A stretch of DNA of 64,000 nt, taken from positions 1 through 64,000 of the forward strand of contig JAHDOV010000007.1 in assembly GCA_018434685.1 (NCBI GenBank), written 5' to 3'. Shown here piece by piece: positions 34,175 through 43,323 of the stretch (its first letter is position 1; every line of letters starts with the position of its first letter). This DNA is from Deltaproteobacteria bacterium. GTDB lineage: Bacteria; Desulfobacterota; Desulfomonilia; UBA1062. The notes under the pieces are model-generated. The model saw nothing but the letters and a program-made list of their open reading frames with translations, was not told the origin of the DNA and did not search any database. The translations under genes and the position numbers were made by a program.

Positions 34175-34851
34175 TCATCCCGGAGATCGGCTCTTCTTTC
34201 TGGGGCGCTTTGCGCGCCCGGACACTCGAAAAACTCGGAGGACCTTCCCTGTCTGCCGACTTGCAGGATACCCTGGATAAAGACCTGGAGGCCATGCACG
34301 CACTGGTGCGCCCCCGGGTGTTGCACACGATCCAGGAGGGTCGCCTCGCCGGCCGGAACATACAGACCCAGGCAGGGATCATCGGAAGCAGCATGCTCTT
34401 TCGCCTGGCGCATGGGTGTATGGGAGGCTGCTCGGTTGCGTTCATGCTCGCTACCCTGGGCGATGGTTTTGATCGTCTCTGCAGGGATCGGCACCTGCTG
34501 TCCAGGCAGCTTGTCCTTGATACGGCAGGTTCCGAATTCGTCGAGATGGTTGCAGACATGCTCCTGGAGCATCTCGAAAGTCTGGCCGAGGATGAGGGAA
34601 AGCAGTGCAGCATGAGATTCAGCCCGGGTTATTGCGACTGGGACCTCTCCGGTCAGCGGGTAATCTTCAACGCCCTCGATGCAGGCAGTATCGGCGTGAG
34701 CTTGAACAGCTACGACGTGATGAAGCCAGCCAAGACGGTTTCTGGAATCGCCCTCATGGCCGATGTCGTACCCTTCAAGATCCCGTGCCATTTCTGTCCC
34801 AGGCAGGACTGCCCCTGGAGACGCCTTTCTTCGGAAAGGCCGATCTTATGA
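34171..34851 (+). CDS. MetH-activation-domain-like protein, probable corrinoid reactivase
   Basis: 226 residues starting at an ATG that overlaps the corrinoid protein stop (ATGA). The C-terminal half has the fingerprint of the AdoMet-dependent activation domain of cobalamin methionine synthase: RFSPGYCDWDLSGQR then GVSLNSYDVMKPAKTVSG. In MetH this domain lets inactive cob(II)alamin be reductively remethylated. A separate protein of this kind beside a corrinoid protein is likely its repair factor. The last residues, IPCHFCPRQDCPWR, form a Cys cluster (CxxC...C) that could hold an Fe-S centre and pass the electron (inference). Confidence 0.85.
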   Translation: MIIPEIGSSFWGALRARTLEKLGGPSLSADLQDTLDKDLEAMHALVRPRVLHTIQEGRLAGRNIQTQAGIIGSSMLFRLAHGCMGGCSVAFMLATLGDGFDRLCRDRHLLSRQLVLDTAGSEFVEMVADMLLEHLESLAEDEGKQCSMRFSPGYCDWDLSGQRVIFNALDAGSIGVSLNSYDVMKPAKTVSGIALMADVVPFKIPCHFCPRQDCPWRRLSSERPIL

Positions 34852-34881
34852 GACATTATCTCAAGGGCTTGTCGTTTCGGT

Positions 34882-35154
34882 TCAGAAGGTCCTGTGCCGT
34901 GCAAGCCACGGGGTGATCTCCAGCTCATCCCATTCCCGGTGTTTCCTGCAGCTGATGACCGCGTTTTTAAAGACCCTCACCCTGGGCTGGCAGCATGCCG
35001 AGTGCAGGGTTTCTTCATACAGGGGAATCCCGATAAGCTCATTCTTGCCGACAAAATCTATGACAATCAGCCAGGTGGGTTCGTCGCCAATGTTCACCTG
35101 CACATAATCGCAGATGCGGAGATATCGTATATCTTTCTCCACGCTATCATTCAT
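34882..35154 (-). CDS. Small protein of unknown function
   Basis: 90 residues with an even, protein-like composition, including a beta-rich segment PTWLIVIDFVGKNELIGIPLYEE (in pieces) and a basic C-terminus. No family is recognised and the ribosome binding site is weak. A frame on the other strand over the same bases is less convincing (irregular composition, no site). It is convergent with the corrinoid operon, ending about 30 bp after it. Confidence 0.45.
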   Translation of the reverse strand: MNDSVEKDIRYLRICDYVQVNIGDEPTWLIVIDFVGKNELIGIPLYEETLHSACCQPRVRVFKNAVISCRKHREWDELEITPWLARHRTF

Positions 35155-35543
35155 AGTAATTAAATAATGACGAGACAGGAAAAAGCAACTCTTAGATATT
35201 TTTAGTGAAATAAGCTCAACCTCTACACATCATCGATCATCCGTGATCTGTCCGCTCAAGCAGGTGATCATTGTGGAAAAAGATCAGTCCGGAAAAATGC
35301 TTCAAGATCTTGATTTTCATGGAAACACACCTATTATTAAGTACTGTCTGAATACCATTTGCCTAACCCCCCTGACTCTATGCCCAGAAGGGGGGTATTC
35401 TTTTATATGAGGAACCTCTGTCAGCCTGCGGGGCACCCTTTATGCTGTTTCCTGTTTTCATACGGGAGGTTCACAGGAATCCGGCTGCTGGTGCAGGTGG
35501 AGGCATCCGATCAAACAGCTTGCTTTTCAGGGTAGAATGAGAA
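35155..35543. other. Spacer with a terminator-like hairpin
   Basis: AT-rich to about 35340, then the C6/G6 hairpin described separately and GC-richer sequence leading to the next gene. No further gene is supported. Confidence 0.45.
35366..35405 (+). terminator. Stem-loop ACCCCCCT/AGGGGGGT followed by T-rich sequence
   Basis: An 8-bp perfect stem (35366-35373 with 35389-35396) closes a 15-base loop and is followed by ATTCTTTTA. Not close to any stop codon, so it may end a transcript reading through from upstream. Confidence 0.5.
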
Positions 35544-35912
35544 ATGATGAAGCCTTCAGGCAGAGGGTCGGGTAGTGGTGAGATGGATAAACTCGTCGAC
35601 GTGAAGGGGTATGATCCCGAGAGATCCGAGAAGCTCGCGGACTGGAGCCCCGGGGATTACGGCGGCCTCAGGCACGAGGCCGAAACCCTGTATCGGTCCG
35701 AAGACGGAGGATATTTCCTGCTCTACGAAGGGGGTCTGTTCTCCAGGTTTCATGAGCTTGCCGGGGTCGAGCACTGGTACGGAGGCACGCATATCCGGCC
35801 GGTAATCCGTGAAGAAGCAATTGCATGGTGCGAGGAGACCGGCAACTACGAGGCGATCGAAAAGCATTTCAAGGGATCGTGGATGCCTGCCTGGATAGAG
35901 GGGCCTGTCTAG
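35544..35912 (+). CDS. Hypothetical acidic protein
   Basis: 122 residues from an ATG-ATG pair; an internal ATG at 35583 preceded by GGTGAG gives a shorter form beginning MDKLVDVKGYDPE. The sequence is acidic and aromatic, with YFLLYEGGLFSRFHEL and a C-terminal helix IREEAIAWCEETGNYEAIEKH (in pieces). The last part resembles short bacterial stress or phage-type hypothetical proteins, but I cannot assign a family. Codon use matches the GC-rich neighbours, supporting a real gene. Confidence 0.6.
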   Translation: MMKPSGRGSGSGEMDKLVDVKGYDPERSEKLADWSPGDYGGLRHEAETLYRSEDGGYFLLYEGGLFSRFHELAGVEHWYGGTHIRPVIREEAIAWCEETGNYEAIEKHFKGSWMPAWIEGPV

Positions 35913-36057
35913 AAACAGACCCTGCGGGCCGGTGATGATCCCTGCTTCATAGCGCATCTCTCAAAAAAATATCCCAGGCATATTGACTATCCCCTCACTG
36001 CTCCTACATTAACTAATATAGAGCAATAAAAGTTCAATAGAATGAGTGAGATATACT

Positions 36058-36291
36058 ATGGAAAAAAACAAAAAGATCGCCCTGTTCGATCATCATGGAT
36101 GTCAGTCGAAGTTCTTTGCCAGATTGGAAACTTCCCAGCCCTCAAAATACAAAGGCAGATGCCCGAACCCCAAGTGCAACCGGACAGTTACCCTCATGCC
36201 GGAAGAGCTGTTCACCTCGATGGACAAGGCGAGGAGAGAATATATCAGGCTATCCAGTCACCGGGATATCCGGATATACTGGCATACCTGA
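36058..36291 (+). CDS. Small putative zinc-ribbon protein
   Basis: 77 residues from the ATG at 36058 with GAGTGAG upstream. The pattern HHGCQSKFF ... GRCPNPKCNR parallels CTGCKSEIF ... AGCPHKDCSN in the small protein at 38226-38474: a metal-ligand pair, about 20 residues, then CPxxxC. The first Cys of the first pair is His here. This looks like a small treble-clef or zinc-ribbon family with two divergent copies 2 kb apart. Function unknown. Confidence 0.6.
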   Translation: MEKNKKIALFDHHGCQSKFFARLETSQPSKYKGRCPNPKCNRTVTLMPEELFTSMDKARREYIRLSSHRDIRIYWHT

Positions 36292-36483
36292 GGAGTCGCG
36301 GCAGACACCACATGTTCCTGATCCGTCGTCTTCGATCGGGAGGATACCGGGAAATTCCCTCAGTCACACCCGTGGCTCATCGCTGCAATATTCTGAAAAG
36401 ATTGTACCGGTCTTGAATTTCATGGCAGTCCGAGTGTATAAGTCAACGGTAATCCATCTCTGGAGAGTAAAGGGGACAGTGGA

Positions 36484-36780
36484 ATGCAGTTTCTCTTAAC
36501 AGCATACGACGGAACGGATGAGCATGCACTGGAACGGAGACTGTCCGCGCGGGAGAACCATTTCGCCGCCATCGAACAGCTCAAGTCCCTTGGCAGGGTG
36601 CTCTACGCGGCAGCCATTCTCGACGAACAGGAGAAGATGATCGGTTCGGTTATTGTCTACGATTTCTCCTCGCGAGAAGAACTGGAGACGTTCCTGAAAG
36701 AAGAGCCATACATTACTGGCGGGGTCTGGGAACAGATCGATATCAGGCAGTGCCGGGTACCGCCCCTGTTTCTCGGTTAG
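36484..36780 (+). CDS. YCII-domain protein
   Basis: 98 residues matching the YciI-like fold: MQFLLTAYDGTDEHALERR, a central LGRVLYAAAILDEQEKMIGSV (in pieces), and VYDFSSREELETFLKEEPY followed by GVWEQIDIRQ. The ferredoxin-like alpha/beta fold with a conserved His or Asp pair is known in small putative enzymes; the family has no settled reaction. AAGGGGAC precedes the ATG. Monocistronic, convergent with the methyltransferase gene. Confidence 0.85.
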   Translation: MQFLLTAYDGTDEHALERRLSARENHFAAIEQLKSLGRVLYAAAILDEQEKMIGSVIVYDFSSREELETFLKEEPYITGGVWEQIDIRQCRVPPLFLG

Positions 36781-36843
36781 GCATCCCGCCCTGCACAGGG
36801 CTGTTTTTCATCGAGCGACAACAAGCAGGAATCAATCCAGGGT

Positions 36844-37461
36844 TCATCCTTTGCGCGCCTCGATGAGTTTGAAGATCCCCATGGAGAGATCCGTGACGTT
36901 TTCGACCAGGAGGCCGCTTCCGGCAACGGTTTCCACGGTTTTCCGGTTGATGTTGGCCCCCACGATCCTTACGGTAAGGGGATTCAGGAGATTCATGAGG
37001 CTTGCCAGGATCCTGTTGGTGCTCAGCACATGTTCGAGCATGATTACCTTTCCGCCGGGCCTGCACACGCGATGGATTTCCTCGAGCCCCCTGACGGGGT
37101 CGGGCACCGAACAGAAGACAAACGAATCCACGACCGTATCGAAGATATCATCCTTGAAGCCGAGGTGCTGGACATCCATGAGTTGCATCCTCACGGCGAT
37201 GTGCTGTTCGCGGGCCCGTTTCCTGGCCCTGGCGAGCATGCCCTCGCTGAAGTCCATGGCATGTATGACGACATTTCCCGGGTAGTTGGGGAAGTTTTTC
37301 CCGGTTCCCACGCCCACTTCCAGTATCCGCTGTCCCTCGACCTTGTCCCACAGGAGCTTTCTCCACGGGCTGAACCTTGCCCGCTCCATGATTCCTTCCA
37401 TGGTGTCGTAGATGGGAGAGATGCGGTTATAGCGCTTTTGGATGAGGTTTTTTTCTTTCAT
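36844..37461 (-). CDS. Class I SAM-dependent methyltransferase (UbiE-like)
   Basis: 205 residues. Motif I is LEVGVGTGKN (about 47-56), the acidic end of beta-2 is MDFSEGML, and later motifs are FDTVVDSFVFCSVPDP and RVCRPGGKVIMLEH, which fit the UbiE/COQ5-type lipid or quinone methyltransferases. The N-terminus KRYNRISPIYDTMEGIMER also matches UbiE-like proteins. It transfers a methyl from SAM to a small hydrophobic substrate. No quinone genes lie nearby, so the substrate is open. Confidence 0.87.
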   Translation of the reverse strand: MKEKNLIQKRYNRISPIYDTMEGIMERARFSPWRKLLWDKVEGQRILEVGVGTGKNFPNYPGNVVIHAMDFSEGMLARARKRAREQHIAVRMQLMDVQHLGFKDDIFDTVVDSFVFCSVPDPVRGLEEIHRVCRPGGKVIMLEHVLSTNRILASLMNLLNPLTVRIVGANINRKTVETVAGSGLLVENVTDLSMGIFKLIEARKG

Positions 37462-37617
37462 CGGATGATTCTTTAATTAATGAGAAAAATGGGGATGTAA
37501 AGTCCCCGGCGGCAGATGATCATGTTTTGCCTCCCGGGATCGAATCGGGCAGGTCTGCCGGCGATAGCTCTGCCCCTGCTGCCCGAAGAGCTTGACTCGA
37601 GTATTGGTAGAGGTATT

Positions 37618-38130
37618 ATGTCAGACAAGATGAGCAGGAGGGGTGGGCCTGCGGGCCCTGGGATTGCAATGAAGACCACGAGTGGGCTGGAGATCTCACA
37701 AGCGGCATCCCGGTATGTGGGAATAGCTGCTTGTATGCTCATCCTGGCTGTTTCTGCCGCTTCATTTGCCGTGTCTGCCCCGGATGAGGATGTGCCCGCT
37801 GCGGGCGAGGACAAGGTGCAGGTACGAACGGTCCAGACAGAATTCGGCGGGTTCGATCTCGCGTTCAGCCCTGACTATCTGAGGGTGACCGGCCTGTCCC
37901 TGAGGCTGGACCGGTTCCCGTGCGGGGGAACAACCATGACGGGCAGCATCCATGCCGAGAACCGGGGTCTCTGGAGCATCGAGAACAACCGGTTCGAGGT
38001 GGAGACAAACCTCGGTGTCTTCCAGATCATCATCTCTGGGGCCTTTGATGATTCCAGTACTGACCTGAGCGGCACCTGGGAGATCCATTCAGCAGGGGCG
38101 ACCTGTTCAGGTGCATGGAACTCACTGTAA
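37618..38130 (+). CDS. Exported protein of unknown function
   Basis: 170 residues from the ATG at 37618 (TAGAGGT before it). The frame is open further upstream without a good site. After a short basic N-terminus, one hydrophobic segment (YVGIAACMLILAVSAASFAV, about residues 36-55) acts as signal or anchor. The rest is a beta-rich domain with two Cys (FPCGGTTM and GATCSGAW) that could form a disulphide in the periplasm. No family recognised. Confidence 0.65.
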   Translation: MSDKMSRRGGPAGPGIAMKTTSGLEISQAASRYVGIAACMLILAVSAASFAVSAPDEDVPAAGEDKVQVRTVQTEFGGFDLAFSPDYLRVTGLSLRLDRFPCGGTTMTGSIHAENRGLWSIENNRFEVETNLGVFQIIISGAFDDSSTDLSGTWEIHSAGATCSGAWNSL

Positions 38131-38225
38131 TTAGAACGGATATTCCATAGCTATTGACCTGCGGGACAAGTTCCTTTATCCTGTGAGAATAAAATTTGGT
38201 ATACGGGTAACAGGAGGGTCTTTGC

Positions 38226-38474
38226 GTGGAGCGAGAAGTTGTTTATTATTTCAATTGCACCGGCTGCAAGAGCGAGATCTTCTGGTCTGAGATAAAGCCC
38301 TCTGTCGAACGGGCTGCCAGGGTCTTTAAGTGGGTCAGGGCGGGTTGCCCCCACAAGGACTGCTCGAACTACCTGATCCTGAGCGACCCTGACAGGATAT
38401 ACGAAAGAGCTGAAGCACTGGAGTTATACAAGGAGAAGAAGCAGAAGAACAAAGAGAAGGTGTACTGGATCTAG
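38226..38474 (+). CDS. Small putative zinc-ribbon protein
   Basis: 82 residues from a GTG eight bases after GGAGGG. Two Cys pairs, NCTGC (residues 11 and 14) and GCPHKDC, are spaced as in a zinc ribbon, followed by a long charged helix ending KEKKQKNKEKVYW. It appears homologous in layout to the 77-residue protein at 36058-36291. Possibly a small nucleic-acid-binding or regulatory protein (inference). Confidence 0.65.
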   Translation: MEREVVYYFNCTGCKSEIFWSEIKPSVERAARVFKWVRAGCPHKDCSNYLILSDPDRIYERAEALELYKEKKQKNKEKVYWI

Positions 38475-38662
38475 CACGATACAGGCATATCTCTCTTCGG
38501 TCGTATTTCACACAGGCTCGATGCCTCGCAGCACAGCACGGATGCCGGGATGCCCTGCTGACTGATCGTTGCGAAAGTCACGGGCGGCACTGGTCAAGGA
38601 ACAAGAAGGTACACTTCCCTCGGTCGGAACAGGCTTCAACAGGTGACAATGGGAGGTAGGTC

Positions 38663-38848
38663 ATGGACAGGGTCATGTTCTGGGTGTGGTTCCTGTTTAC
38701 ACCGGAAGAGTCTATCCTTTCCAGCTCTCACGATATACAATTCAACTTCGTGGCAGGGTCATCAGGGTGTGCGGGCAGACTCAAGGCCATTTTCTGGATA
38801 GTCGTAGCCATTGCTGTTTCATGTGCCATTGCCTGTCTGCATTCATGA
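38663..38848 (+). CDS. Small membrane protein candidate
   Basis: 61 residues; GGGAGG lies eight bases before the ATG. A hydrophobic start (FWVWFLF) and a C-terminal membrane segment (IFWIVVAIAVSCAIACL) frame a polar loop. The good ribosome binding site is the main support. A GGGCAGGG/CCCTGCCC stem at 38861-38887 separates it from the convergent PEP-CTERM gene. Confidence 0.4.
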   Translation: MDRVMFWVWFLFTPEESILSSSHDIQFNFVAGSSGCAGRLKAIFWIVVAIAVSCAIACLHS

Positions 38849-38909
38849 AGGTGATGGATAGGGCAGGGCCGGTGAAAGCCCCTGCCCCCTGTGGTTACAG
38901 CTGACAATA

Positions 38910-40379
38910 TCAGCGTGCGTTCCTGCGTTTCCTTCCGAAATGTGCAAGGCCGATCAGGCCGGTACCCAGGAGAAGAATGGTTGCCGGTTCCGGCACCGGT
39001 GCCTGCGATGGCTCGCTGGCCCAGACCTCTGCCCCGATCCAGTTGTCGCCAGAGATGTTCGGCAGGCAGGCAAGCAGGGCCGAGGTGTCTATGCCGTCCA
39101 TGTTCTTGAAGAGATCTAAGAGATACGGATCGAATGAGGAAAAGTCCGGGATCATGACATTCGATGCGGTCCCCACATACAGGCGGTTGTCCGAGACGGT
39201 CATGGTCCGGATGCCGTAGTTGAACGGGGTACCGAAGCCGTCATCGACCACAGTTGACCACGACATGCCATCGGTAGAGCACAAGAGCTGGCCCCGCCCG
39301 TCCAGCGGTATGGGCAACGGGTCGTAGATGCCGCTGTAGAGGCCGTCGTTGAAGGTGCCCATGTAGAGCTTGTCATTCCAGACCTGCATGGTCCAGGTAT
39401 AGGCGTTGCTCTTGTCGCCAAGGCCGTCTGTCGAGATGACCTCCCATCCATCGGGATCGCCCGGGTCTACGGCCCGCAACAGGGTGAAGCCGTCCAGGTA
39501 GTTCACGGTCCCCAGGTAGAGTTCCCCCTGGTATTCTATGAGCTGCATGACGCCCAGGTTGTTGAGGCTGTCACTGCCGGCAAACACCGGGGTGACATCC
39601 TTGAAGGTATTGCCGCAGTCGCTGCTCTCGAAGAGCTTGAACCGGTCGGTGAAGTCCCACGTTCCAACGTAGAGTTTGCCGTTATACACCACCAACTCTG
39701 CCACGGAGGCGTCGTTGTCGAACTGTCCGGCTCCGATCTGTTTCCAGCACTCTCCATTGTAGGTCCACAATTCACCGCCGGTCGTATTGTTTTCCGTTCC
39801 CACGTAGAGCTTGCCGGCATGTTCGATCATGGTCCTGATGGAGATGTTGTCCTTGTCGCCCAGGGGACCTCCTGAAAGGGTTGTCCAGTCCTGCCCGTCT
39901 GCGGAACAGAAGAGATTGGCGCCGTCGGTGCTGTTGAGCGTGCCGGCGTAGAGCTTGCCGCCATACTCGATCATCTTTCTGAACCCTGCGTCCGCCTCGG
40001 TCGCATCCACGACCCGCTGCCAGGTTTTCTGCGCTACGTCATACTTCCAGACCTCGCCACCCTGAGACTTGACGAATCCGATACCTTCCAGGGGGTTGCT
40101 CCCCCCGGAGATGTCTATCTCGCCGTTTACGATTCCAGTGATTATCCCCTTGTAATCAACATTGGCATTCCAGGTACCCACATAGAGATTTCCCCCAAAC
40201 TCCTGCATTGACCACGCATACCTGTTCCAGGTATCCCCGAATCCGCGGCCGATATCACCGGTGAGATTCTCGAATGTCAGTCCATCCACCGGTGCACACC
40301 AGGCAGCCGGAAGGACGAAGCACGTGGAAAGGATAAAGAGAACCCCTGCCAACAGACCATTAACTGTACACTTCTTCAT
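38910..40379 (-). CDS. PEP-CTERM protein with kelch/propeller-like repeats
   Basis: 489 residues. After a signal peptide (about 1-28, ending AWC) come five to seven repeats with the core GKLYVGTWN or GGKLYAGTLNS, each about 50-60 residues, in the manner of a beta-propeller. The C-terminus is PVPEPATILLLGTGLIGLAHFGRKRRNAR (in pieces: PVPEPATILL, GTGLIGLA, RKRR), a full PEP-CTERM signal for exosortase. Predicted to be released or anchored at the cell surface. GGAGG precedes the ATG. Same sorting class as the protein at 3756-4802, with an unrelated domain. Confidence 0.88.
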   Translation of the reverse strand: MKKCTVNGLLAGVLFILSTCFVLPAAWCAPVDGLTFENLTGDIGRGFGDTWNRYAWSMQEFGGNLYVGTWNANVDYKGIITGIVNGEIDISGGSNPLEGIGFVKSQGGEVWKYDVAQKTWQRVVDATEADAGFRKMIEYGGKLYAGTLNSTDGANLFCSADGQDWTTLSGGPLGDKDNISIRTMIEHAGKLYVGTENNTTGGELWTYNGECWKQIGAGQFDNDASVAELVVYNGKLYVGTWDFTDRFKLFESSDCGNTFKDVTPVFAGSDSLNNLGVMQLIEYQGELYLGTVNYLDGFTLLRAVDPGDPDGWEVISTDGLGDKSNAYTWTMQVWNDKLYMGTFNDGLYSGIYDPLPIPLDGRGQLLCSTDGMSWSTVVDDGFGTPFNYGIRTMTVSDNRLYVGTASNVMIPDFSSFDPYLLDLFKNMDGIDTSALLACLPNISGDNWIGAEVWASEPSQAPVPEPATILLLGTGLIGLAHFGRKRRNAR

Positions 40380-41466
40380 TTTATTCCTCCTTGTTAGTGC
40401 TTAATTTATTTACAAAAGCCCCATTTTTGACACACGTCTGGCGTGCACCAAAATACTTGCTGCCCGAAACAGTAAAGCAAACATGTATTCAAAACGTTGA
40501 ACGAGAAAGTGGAACACTCAGAATATAAAAAAGATAAAGTCGATAAGCATTCTACACAGACTGCATACAATACAGAGGTACAATGTAATAACTCATAGTA
40601 ATTCCGGGTGCTGAGAAATCAAGGCGTCTATGCTGGAGTTTTTACGGAATTGTTCCGGAGGATAACAGTGACCTCCGATTCTGCTTCAGAATAGGGATAT
40701 GCCATATAAGAGCTGCTTTGGTTCCGATCAGGCTCAGACATGCCCTCGTCGATCAACGAGAATCAATTCCATCTTGCAAAACAAGATCCGGAGGTGCAAT
40801 TTTTGAAGGTTTCGCAAAAAGCCCCTAGCGCAGTCATTACGACCCCCGGACCCGCCTTGGCGGCTTATATTCGTAATGAAAACCCCTTTGTCATCGCGAG
40901 GAGCGCAAGCGACGAAGCGATCTCTGCAGCCGTATATCTCGCGAGATAGCTTCACAGCGTTCACAATGACAGCAGATGGTTCATTAGGAGCGAAATGGAG
41001 CAATCTTTCGTTTCATTTTTCATTGCTGTTATTAGATTGCTTCGTCACTCCGTTCCTCGCAATGACAGTCTGACTGATTTTTGTGGTGGTATCAACCTTT
41101 CACATGAAAACAAATTGACATTCCTGCCAGAGCAGGATCACGAAACTACAGATAGTTCAGGGGCAACACTGACCGCTTTCTAGCGAGAAAGACCCCGCAG
41201 GAAAGATACTTCGGGTAAGAAATAAAGACACTGCAACCAAGAAGAAAAACTTTATAAGCCCGGTCGTCTCTTTGATAAGGCATAATAAAACCGGAGTAAC
41301 CGGGCCTGAATGCGATATTCCGAGGAGAGACAAGGGCGAGGCAGGAGGGCACATATACGGTGACCTTTGACTATATGATATTATTTTGATAATATATTGA
41401 AACTCTTTGTTTTGATATTCAATTTGCAGGGCAATTTTCATTTGAATCAGAAATGTAGGAGGGGGT
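40380..41466. repeat. Spacer with TGTCATTGCGAG-type palindrome
   Basis: A head-to-head palindrome spans about 40889-40973: TGTCATCGCGAGGAGCG ... GCGATCTC and, inverted, GCGAGATAGCTTC ... CAATGACAG. A further half copy (GCTTCGTCACTCCG...CAATGACAG) lies at 41038-41070. From 41150 to 41466 there is AT-rich leader for the caspase gene. Open frames across the repeats are not genes. Confidence 0.65.
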
Positions 41467-43323
41467 ATGATCGGGAGAACACTCTTTATATCTTTAATGG
41501 TTTCAATATGTCTGCCAGTCTTTCTCTTCGGGCCGGTACATGCCCGGGATGACGAATGCGCTCTGGCCCAAAAGATTGCCGAGCAGGCAGCAAGCGAATT
41601 CAAGACCAATCAGAAAGATGGGCTGAAGCGCTTTCTGCAGGCGCACAAGATGTGTCCTTCCGACGCCGAGATTTCTGCAAACCTTGGCCTTGCCTGCTAC
41701 CGCTACGGCAATGTCAAGGAAGCAGAGACCTATCTGAAGGAGTCCGTCGCTGCAGGATGCAATAAGTGGACGACATTCAACCTCCTTTCCTGGGTCATGC
41801 TCGAGACTGGCTCGGATGCGGCAAAGGCGCTTGAATATGCAAAGAAGGCCTGCTCCCTCAATTCGAATTCTGCTGCTGCCTTTGATACCCTCACCCGTGC
41901 CTTCCTGGCAAACATGCAGCTTGCGGATGCGCTTAACAATGCGAAGAAGGTTCGTGATACCTGGCCGAAAGACCAGCAGGCATCCCTGAGGTATGCAGAG
42001 GCAACAGATGCTTACATGGCCTGTTATCTCACGAAAACCAAGGCAGGCAAACATGACGAGGCAATAGCCGGGCTTGCAAAGATCGACTTTGACCCGGATA
42101 TAGCCAGGGCATACTGCTGGGCGCTTTTTGCCGCAGGTAAAACGGAAGGTGCGCTCTCTGCCGCGAGCAGTGCGAAAAAGAAATTCAGTTCCGATGACGG
42201 GCTCAAGACCACCTTTGACGAAATAATGGACCGGTGCATCCAGGCCCGCTACCAGGACTTCAAGGCCGGCAGCCGCGAAACCGCTATTATGGCTGTAGAT
42301 GACATGCGCAAGATATACCCGAATCATCAGGGTCTCAAGGATGCCTATGATAACATGTTCAAGGCCGTGCTTGCAGAGGCAGACACCATAAGCGTGCCCG
42401 AGCCCATGAAGATAGCATCTGTCGGGAAGAGCGCCGGCCAGAGCAGTTCCCTGCTCGAAGATCTTCAGGGCTCACGGTCCGGCCCATCGTCTTCAGAAGA
42501 TCTCCTCGTGGATGTGGATACGAACATTCCAAAGGGCAAGGGCAAGAACCCCGATGCCATTGCCGTGATTATCGGCAACAGGGCATACGCGCAGTACGGC
42601 CATGGCATACCCGATGTAAACTATGCCGCACGCGATGCAGCCTACATGAAAGAATATGTCATCAACGTGCTCGGATATCACGAGGACAACATCATCTTTG
42701 AACACAACGTAACTCAGGGATCTCTTTCGAGTATATTCGGCAGACGCGGGGATTGTAAGGGCAAGCTCTACAACTATGTGAAGGCCGGCAAATCCGATGT
42801 CTTTATATATTATGTGGGTCACGGGGCACCGGACCCTCAAGGAAAAGGTGCCTTCCTCATACCGGTCGACGGTGATGCCGAATACATCACAGCAAACGGA
42901 TATGCCCTGGATACCCTGTATGACAACCTTTCGCAGGTACCTGCCAGGAAGATGACCATCGTGATCGACGCCTGCTTTTCCGGTAATTCCGATGGGGGCA
43001 CGCTGGTTAAGAACATAAGCCCTGCAATGCTGAAAACCGCAAGCCCCGTAAGGAAACTCGATAACGCCATCATCTTTGCCAGCGCGGACAAAGACCAGGT
43101 GAGCCACTGGTACACGGAAAAACGCCACAGCCTGTTTACCTATTTCTTCCTGAAGGGGCTCAGGGGGGATGCAGACAGCGACCATGACAACTGCATCACG
43201 GTATCGGAGATGAAATCATATCTCACAGAAATGGTCTCGTACCGGGCACAGCGGATCTCAGGAAGGACGCAGACCCCGCTCGTGGCAGGAGACGGAACCT
43301 GGGAGCTTGCGAGGCTGAAGTAG
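41467..43323 (+). CDS. Exported TPR-caspase (peptidase C14) protein
   Basis: 618 residues. Signal peptide (about 1-26, ending VHA), then TPR-like helical repeats (about 30-290), a low-complexity linker, and a C-terminal caspase fold from about 360. The catalytic dyad is present: His452 in YYVGHGAPD and Cys503 in VIDACFSGN. The substrate-pocket region ASADKDQVSHWY and an EF-hand-like DADSDHDNCITVSEM near the end suggest calcium control. Metacaspase-type enzymes cleave after basic residues. Exported and TPR-linked, it may process partners in the periplasm. AGGAGGGGG lies before the ATG. It opens an island with a second caspase at 62095. Confidence 0.9.
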   Translation: MIGRTLFISLMVSICLPVFLFGPVHARDDECALAQKIAEQAASEFKTNQKDGLKRFLQAHKMCPSDAEISANLGLACYRYGNVKEAETYLKESVAAGCNKWTTFNLLSWVMLETGSDAAKALEYAKKACSLNSNSAAAFDTLTRAFLANMQLADALNNAKKVRDTWPKDQQASLRYAEATDAYMACYLTKTKAGKHDEAIAGLAKIDFDPDIARAYCWALFAAGKTEGALSAASSAKKKFSSDDGLKTTFDEIMDRCIQARYQDFKAGSRETAIMAVDDMRKIYPNHQGLKDAYDNMFKAVLAEADTISVPEPMKIASVGKSAGQSSSLLEDLQGSRSGPSSSEDLLVDVDTNIPKGKGKNPDAIAVIIGNRAYAQYGHGIPDVNYAARDAAYMKEYVINVLGYHEDNIIFEHNVTQGSLSSIFGRRGDCKGKLYNYVKAGKSDVFIYYVGHGAPDPQGKGAFLIPVDGDAEYITANGYALDTLYDNLSQVPARKMTIVIDACFSGNSDGGTLVKNISPAMLKTASPVRKLDNAIIFASADKDQVSHWYTEKRHSLFTYFFLKGLRGDADSDHDNCITVSEMKSYLTEMVSYRAQRISGRTQTPLVAGDGTWELARLK

